Below are positions 59,709 through 64,000 of a DNA stretch of 64,000 nucleotides, in pieces (position 1 is the first letter of the stretch; the number at the start of each line of letters is the position of its first letter). This stretch comes from Candidatus Omnitrophota bacterium (lineage in GTDB: Bacteria; Omnitrophota; Gorgyraeia; Duberdicusellales; 4484-171): NCBI GenBank assembly GCA_023227945.1, contig JALOCC010000005.1, forward strand, positions 1-64,000. The letters are read 5' to 3'. The translations under genes were made by a program, and so were the position numbers. The notes below the pieces were generated by a model. It saw only the letters and a program-made list of their open reading frames with translations. It was not told the origin of the DNA and did not search any database.

Positions 59709-60866
59709 ATGAAGAAAGTAAACTGGGACACTTTTAACAATGACGAGGAAATCATAACTTATTTGCGCAGTCTTTCTCGCTATAGAAATACTGCTTTTAA
59801 GTCAGCGTTTAGCCGGGGAAAATTCTTTTTTAAACTTTTATACTGCCGATTATTTAAAATCGATAAGCCCCTATTTATTGTTTTGGTTACCAATAATAAA
59901 TGTAATTTAAAATGCAGATATTGTTATGGAGATTATGGAAACCGCACCGACGATAAAGATTATTCTACGAAAGAATTGTTAAAGTTGATAGATGAATTAA
60001 AAGAAATAGGAACTCAGCTGATTACAATGCATGGAGGAGAATCTTTGTTGCGTAAAGATATAGGTGAGATAATTAATTACGCAAAACATAAAGGATTCTA
60101 TATAAGTTTCAATACTAATGGTTACCTTGTTCCTAATAGAATAGCGGACTTAGAATGTCTAGATACCATGGTGTTTAGTTTAGATGGAATGGAAGAAAGT
60201 AATGATAAAAATAGAGGAAGGGGATGTTTTAAAAAAGTTATGGAAGCCATAAGTATAGCTCAGCAGAATAACATACCCTGTGTTATCTCGGCAACCTTAA
60301 CAAGGGATAATATGCAAGATATGGAATTTCTTGCAGAGTTGGGATTAATGAAAAATATCAGAATACAATACAGCATACTTTATAATTCGCCTGTTCTCAA
60401 AGACAAATGTTCCGATATGGTTATGTCTGATAAAGAAATTAGAGAAGTTGTCAGAAAGATATTATCCCTTAAAAAGAAAGGGCATCCAATTTATTATTCC
60501 GATAATGTTTTGGCGGCAGCGATTAACTGGCCCGTTCCTATCGATGAAAAACCATACTTTGCCACCAAGGATAAAGCAATATATAAAAACCATAAATTAG
60601 TATATTGTTATCATGGCAAATTAAAATACCAGATAGACGCTGACGGCCGCGTAATTACCTGCTGGGTCCATGATAACGCCCATGCTCCTAACGTGAAAGA
60701 ACTTGGCGTTGCGAAAGCAATAAAAAAGTGCCACAGTGACAATAATTGTAAGCATTGCGCTTTTTTAGCGAATAACGAGCATAACGCGCTTATGCATTTG
60801 AGCCCCAGAAATATTTTGAATAATTTTTTTATCCAGGTTAGCGACGCTTTTAAAATAAAAAATTAA
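59709..60866 (+). CDS. Radical SAM protein with SPASM-like C-terminus
   Basis: 385 residues. The motif is C65-NLK-C69-RY-C72 after a 60-residue basic, amphipathic N-terminal part. MHGGESLLRKDI is the GGE motif that binds the SAM amino group, FNTNGYLV and FSLDGMEES are core strands. The end has CYHGKLKYQIDADGRVITCW and CKHCAF, a reduced SPASM/twitch region. Substrate unknown. Confidence 0.88.
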   Translation: MKKVNWDTFNNDEEIITYLRSLSRYRNTAFKSAFSRGKFFFKLLYCRLFKIDKPLFIVLVTNNKCNLKCRYCYGDYGNRTDDKDYSTKELLKLIDELKEIGTQLITMHGGESLLRKDIGEIINYAKHKGFYISFNTNGYLVPNRIADLECLDTMVFSLDGMEESNDKNRGRGCFKKVMEAISIAQQNNIPCVISATLTRDNMQDMEFLAELGLMKNIRIQYSILYNSPVLKDKCSDMVMSDKEIREVVRKILSLKKKGHPIYYSDNVLAAAINWPVPIDEKPYFATKDKAIYKNHKLVYCYHGKLKYQIDADGRVITCWVHDNAHAPNVKELGVAKAIKKCHSDNNCKHCAFLANNEHNALMHLSPRNILNNFFIQVSDAFKIKN

Positions 60867-60878
60867 TATATTAAAAAT

Positions 60879-61682
60879 ATGATTTATTATATTGTGATAG
60901 GTTCATCTAGGGGGTTGGGGTCGGCATTGGTTGAGGAATTGCTGAGGCAAGAGCATTGCCAGGTTATCGGGGTAGCCCGAACAACACTCAAAGACATAAA
61001 AGGTCACGAAAAATGGATAGCTTCAGGAAGGTATCGTCATGTCGAAGCGGATATATCTTCTTCTCGATGCCACCAGATTCTAAGTTCTGTTGCCAGGAAC
61101 TTATCCCCTAGCCCCATATGTATAATTTTCAATTCCGCACACATAGAAAAGGATATTAATCCAGATAATAAATCTATTAATTATGTTGCTTTTGAGCGAG
61201 TAAACCGCGTAGGAATTGATGGTCTGGGAAATATTCTTTTTATTTTCCAGGAGCATTTATTAAGATACGGGGGGGTTTTTGTAGGTATTTCTTCTTTTTG
61301 GGGTACCATTCCCCCTCTTTTTTTACCATGGGTAGCTTATCCAGCTTCCAAAGCCTATTTAAATATAGCCCTACGCTGTCTTAGGGTGTGGTGGCGTGGA
61401 CGCATTAAAGTATTGATTGTAAACATAGGTAACATTGGTAAAGACACTTCATTGCCTAAGTGGATAGTGCCGACCTATTCTATGGCAGCCAGAAAAATTA
61501 TTTATTCTCTCTCGATAAAGAAAATACCCAGGGTGATTAATTATCCCTTTTGGCACGCAGTAGTTTATCTATATATTTTAAGATTTATTCCTGAAATATT
61601 TTATTTATGGATATTTAAATTATACTTTAGGTTCCAGCCACCCCAAAAGAAATCAGAGAAAAGTAACAAGATAGATGTTTAA
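60879..61682 (+). CDS. Classical short-chain dehydrogenase with membrane-associating C-terminus
   Basis: 267 residues. GSSRGLG (8-14) is the NADP loop, NSAHIEKD stands in the place of NNAG, and YPASK gives Tyr154 and Lys158. Residues about 225-255 are hydrophobic and aromatic (YLYILRFIPEIFYLWIF), and the end is basic, so it may sit at the membrane and reduce a lipid-linked keto group. The GGGGTTT-rich codons near 61270 are unlike the rest of the gene. Confidence 0.82.
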   Translation: MIYYIVIGSSRGLGSALVEELLRQEHCQVIGVARTTLKDIKGHEKWIASGRYRHVEADISSSRCHQILSSVARNLSPSPICIIFNSAHIEKDINPDNKSINYVAFERVNRVGIDGLGNILFIFQEHLLRYGGVFVGISSFWGTIPPLFLPWVAYPASKAYLNIALRCLRVWWRGRIKVLIVNIGNIGKDTSLPKWIVPTYSMAARKIIYSLSIKKIPRVINYPFWHAVVYLYILRFIPEIFYLWIFKLYFRFQPPQKKSEKSNKIDV

Positions 61683-61761
61683 GGAATCCGAGAGAATAGA
61701 GTTCGGAACAAGGATAATATTATTAAGATGAGTTATGTTGCAACTAAAAAGGAGGAAGGCA

Positions 61762-62331
61762 ATGGATAAAGAGGTTGATTTGGAACATTTTAAGAATTTT
61801 AAATATGATGTAGTGATAAAAAAAAGAGGAAAAAAATTCGTTTTAGTTATTCCTGAATTAGGTATTATCGAAGAAGATGATAATCTCGAAAAAGCATATC
61901 AAAGAGTAGAGGCCGGAAAAGAAAAACATTTTCAAAAAATTATACAGTTTGACTTACAGGATGAAATCGTGGAACCTAAAAAAGTAATAGCAGAGAAGCT
62001 GGATAGCAAAAAAATATTTATTACGAATATTGCTATTTTTGTAACTAAAGTCATAATAATTCTTTTTATAGCTACTTTAGCTGTGAATTTTATATCAGAC
62101 CGTATAGGAAATATCACAAGTGTCTCCATAAGCCAATTTGTTAACGAGAAAGCGAAGAGTTGTTACAACAGATTGCACGATATCCCGGATGAAAAAATTG
62201 AAAAAACAAAGCTTCAGGTGCGCAATGCGATAAAAAAGTTTAAACCGATTCTTAACGAGTTTAAGGTTTTACTGCATGATGATGCTCAGCAAAACGCCGC
62301 TGCTGTTTCCCCGGGAAATAGCAATGAATAA
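61762..62331 (+). CDS. Single-pass membrane protein with HicB-like N-terminal domain
   Basis: 189 residues when started at the ATG with AAAAAGGAGG upstream. Residues about 10-55 (YDVVIKKRGKKFVLVIPELGIIEEDDNLEKAYQRVEAGKE) read like the HicB/UPF0150 beta-beta-beta-alpha fold, where a predicted-surface protein check would be needed; residues about 88-113 are a membrane helix; the rest is a charged helix, probably outside. I do not know its role. A 13-codon frame starting at 61728 overlaps its start. Confidence 0.65.
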   Translation: MDKEVDLEHFKNFKYDVVIKKRGKKFVLVIPELGIIEEDDNLEKAYQRVEAGKEKHFQKIIQFDLQDEIVEPKKVIAEKLDSKKIFITNIAIFVTKVIIILFIATLAVNFISDRIGNITSVSISQFVNEKAKSCYNRLHDIPDEKIEKTKLQVRNAIKKFKPILNEFKVLLHDDAQQNAAAVSPGNSNE

Positions 62332-62364
62332 GTAATTATAAATTAAAGCCGATACTTCAAAGTT

Positions 62365-63918
62365 ATGATTTTAATTAATTCATCGCCAAAAGATGCTTTA
62401 AAAATATTCCAGCCGTTTTTACCCATATTTGTGCCGGTAGGCATTGGATGTTTACTTTCTGCTGCCGAAAAAGAAAAGATCGCGGTTAAATACATAGACG
62501 AGCAGGTAGAGGATGACACTTTGGCTTTAGTAGAAAAATATACCAAAGAAATGCAACCGCCATATATCTTTGGTTTTAGTGTTTTAACCGCCGCGTTTAA
62601 GGAAGCGCTTTTTATATCTCGTGAATTAAAAAAAAGATATCCCGATTCTTTTATAGTATTCGGCGGCGTTCATCCGACCGCAATGCCGCAAGAAGTATTG
62701 TGGCATAAACACATAGATATTGTTATAACCGGAGAGGGCGAGAAAACGTTAATTGAACTATATAAACATATCAAAAACAAAAAAGAATTTACGCACCTGG
62801 AAAATATTTCTTTTAGAAATAATGGCAGTATTGTTAATAATAAACGCGCTTTCAAATTGGATAATCTTGATACTTATCCGAAGTTTCCCTATCATCTTTT
62901 TTCTACTAAAAAATATGATTTAGGCTTTGTCTTAAGTTCTCGAGGTTGTCCTTATGAATGTATCTTTTGCAGTAATCGCGTTACAACCGGCAGACAATAT
63001 AGGTATAGGTCAGCCGGAGTTATCGTTGAAGACTTGGAAATGTTATATAGGCAATATAATAAAAGGTCGATACTATTTTTGGACGACAACTTCTTGGTAA
63101 ATAAAGAAAGGATATATTTGCTCATAGATGAAATAAAAAAGAAAGGATTAGATAAAAAAATGATATTTAATTTCCAGGCCAGAGGAGATAATGTTAATTA
63201 CGGAATTTTAAAAGATTTACATGATTGCGGATTCAAAAGTATTTTTTTTGGTATAGAAACTTCTAACGAAGAAATTATGAAGATAATCAAAAAGAATGAA
63301 ACGGTTACTCAGTGTGTAGATGCTGCCAAGCTGGCGAAGAAAATCGGTTTTCATGTGAGCGCGACATTCATTTACGGTTTACCTAAAGAGACCCGTGAAG
63401 ATAGGTTAAATTGTGTTAAATTAAGCAAAGAGATAGGTTTAGATATGGTTAGGTATAATAATGCAACCCCTTATCCGGGAACGGAGTTGTATGAGCTTGC
63501 AAAGAAAGAAGGCCGCCTGAACGTCCAGGGTGTATATGAGAATTTTAATTCCGTATCTACGTTTATTGAAAACCCTTTTAAAAAAATACCTTTTTCTTAT
63601 GTTCCGCAGTGCTCTAGCGAAGAAGAAATCCGCAGAGATATATTGTTCAGCTATTTTAGTTATTACCTTGACTGGCGAAGGATTAAACAGATATTTGCAA
63701 GGCCTGATTTAGGTGTTGGATGGTTTAATGCCGGCAGTAATTTGATGGAATTTTTAAAGAAATTACCTTCGCTTGTCTTTTTGGGCGCAATGATTATAAG
63801 TAAATTCTGCCAATTGTTTTACTTTATAGTTTTAAGAAAAAATACGCGTATTTCTTTAAAATGTTTTTTTAAAGTTTTCGACGGTCTTTTGTGCAAAGAA
63901 GTCGAAAGTAATCCTTAA
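62365..63918 (+). CDS. Cobalamin-binding-type radical SAM protein, paralogue of the gene at 37826
   Basis: 517 residues. VFGGVHPTAMPQEVLWHK and ITGEGEKTLIEL mark the presumed B12 domain; C195-PYE-C199-IF-C202 is the cluster motif. NNATPYPGTELYELAKKEGRLNVQGVYENF (shared in part with the gene at 37826 as NNATPYPGT and N.V.G...NF) and a hydrophobic C-terminal helix (LVFLGAMIISKFCQLFYFIVL) show the same plan as that paralogue. Function unknown. Confidence 0.88.
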   Translation: MILINSSPKDALKIFQPFLPIFVPVGIGCLLSAAEKEKIAVKYIDEQVEDDTLALVEKYTKEMQPPYIFGFSVLTAAFKEALFISRELKKRYPDSFIVFGGVHPTAMPQEVLWHKHIDIVITGEGEKTLIELYKHIKNKKEFTHLENISFRNNGSIVNNKRAFKLDNLDTYPKFPYHLFSTKKYDLGFVLSSRGCPYECIFCSNRVTTGRQYRYRSAGVIVEDLEMLYRQYNKRSILFLDDNFLVNKERIYLLIDEIKKKGLDKKMIFNFQARGDNVNYGILKDLHDCGFKSIFFGIETSNEEIMKIIKKNETVTQCVDAAKLAKKIGFHVSATFIYGLPKETREDRLNCVKLSKEIGLDMVRYNNATPYPGTELYELAKKEGRLNVQGVYENFNSVSTFIENPFKKIPFSYVPQCSSEEEIRRDILFSYFSYYLDWRRIKQIFARPDLGVGWFNAGSNLMEFLKKLPSLVFLGAMIISKFCQLFYFIVLRKNTRISLKCFFKVFDGLLCKEVESNP

Positions 63919-63932
63919 CCGGCCCAAGCCTT

Positions 63933-64000
63933 ATGAGCGTTTTTATTTTTAGCTTACTTTTAACCGTAACTGCTTTTGTTGCTCACTTCATCGTCTGGAA
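63933..64000 (+). CDS. Start of a membrane-protein gene, cut by the window end
   Basis: ATG at 63933, reading MSVFIFSLLLTVTAFVAHFIV with no stop up to base 64000: an N-terminal membrane helix or signal anchor. Only 22 codons are visible, so no family can be assigned. Confidence 0.5.
   Translation, partial: MSVFIFSLLLTVTAFVAHFIVW

Overview
The window is 64 kb from a Gram-negative bacterium, probably of an uncultured phylum. An outer-membrane LptD and a full Trp pathway next to rho-rpmE-prfA-prmC-murA show the lifestyle. The gene order and the style of the intergenic palindromes remind me of Candidatus Omnitrophota, but that placement is inference and needs a phylogeny. Every supported gene lies on the + strand, and many neighbours overlap by 1-17 bases or are spaced by only a few.

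Layout. (1) 1-5139: rho, rpmE, prfA, prmC, murA. (2) 5265-10632: tryptophan genes trpG-D-C-F-B-x-A, without trpE and with a small membrane-protein gene between trpB and trpA. (3) 10760-17615: M16 peptidase, rsfS (apparent AUU start), a shortened HypA-like protein, riboflavin synthase, tRNA-Pro, ROK sugar kinase, transaldolase, lptD. (4) 17596-27879: nucleotide-sugar genes for UDP-GlcA, a UDP-HexNAc-uronate, dTDP-L-rhamnose, UDP-xylose, a GDP-6-deoxyhexose and a DegT aminotransferase. (5) 27906-35931: a consensus promoter and a small helix-turn-helix gene, then an epimerase, a kinase/nucleotidyltransferase fusion in the reverse of the HldE order, a GmhA-like isomerase, another epimerase, two DegT aminotransferases and a split transketolase lacking its C-terminal domain. 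(6) 35933-64000: eight radical SAM proteins (five with a likely N-terminal cobalamin-binding domain, three with a SPASM-like C-terminus), three GT2 enzymes of the polyprenyl-phosphate-sugar type, four large polytopic membrane proteins (two of them YfhO-like), WecE, WbqC, a methyltransferase and two further SDR enzymes. The window ends inside another membrane-protein gene.

How it fits together. The second half looks like a surface-glycan or glycolipid locus. The sugar-nucleotide genes could supply activated rhamnose, xylose, uronic acids, amino-deoxysugars and perhaps a heptose-like sugar. The GT2 enzymes would load sugars on undecaprenyl phosphate, and the membrane proteins could use these donors outside the cytoplasmic membrane, as in the CsbB/YfhO systems. 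The radical SAM proteins are candidates for unusual carbon-carbon or carbon-hydrogen chemistry on the product. I see no obvious Wzx, Wzy, Wzz or initiating phosphoglycosyl transferase.

The most unusual non-genic signal is a set of about ten different intergenic palindromes between 1.3 and 27.6 kb. Each is built from one short word repeated in both arms of a long imperfect hairpin and often fills the gap from stop codon to next start. Some contain a second module found in several of them in both orientations. Pieces of such elements form the C-termini of unrelated proteins (a shared EADTRG tail) and lie in frame inside prmC and an aminotransferase gene.
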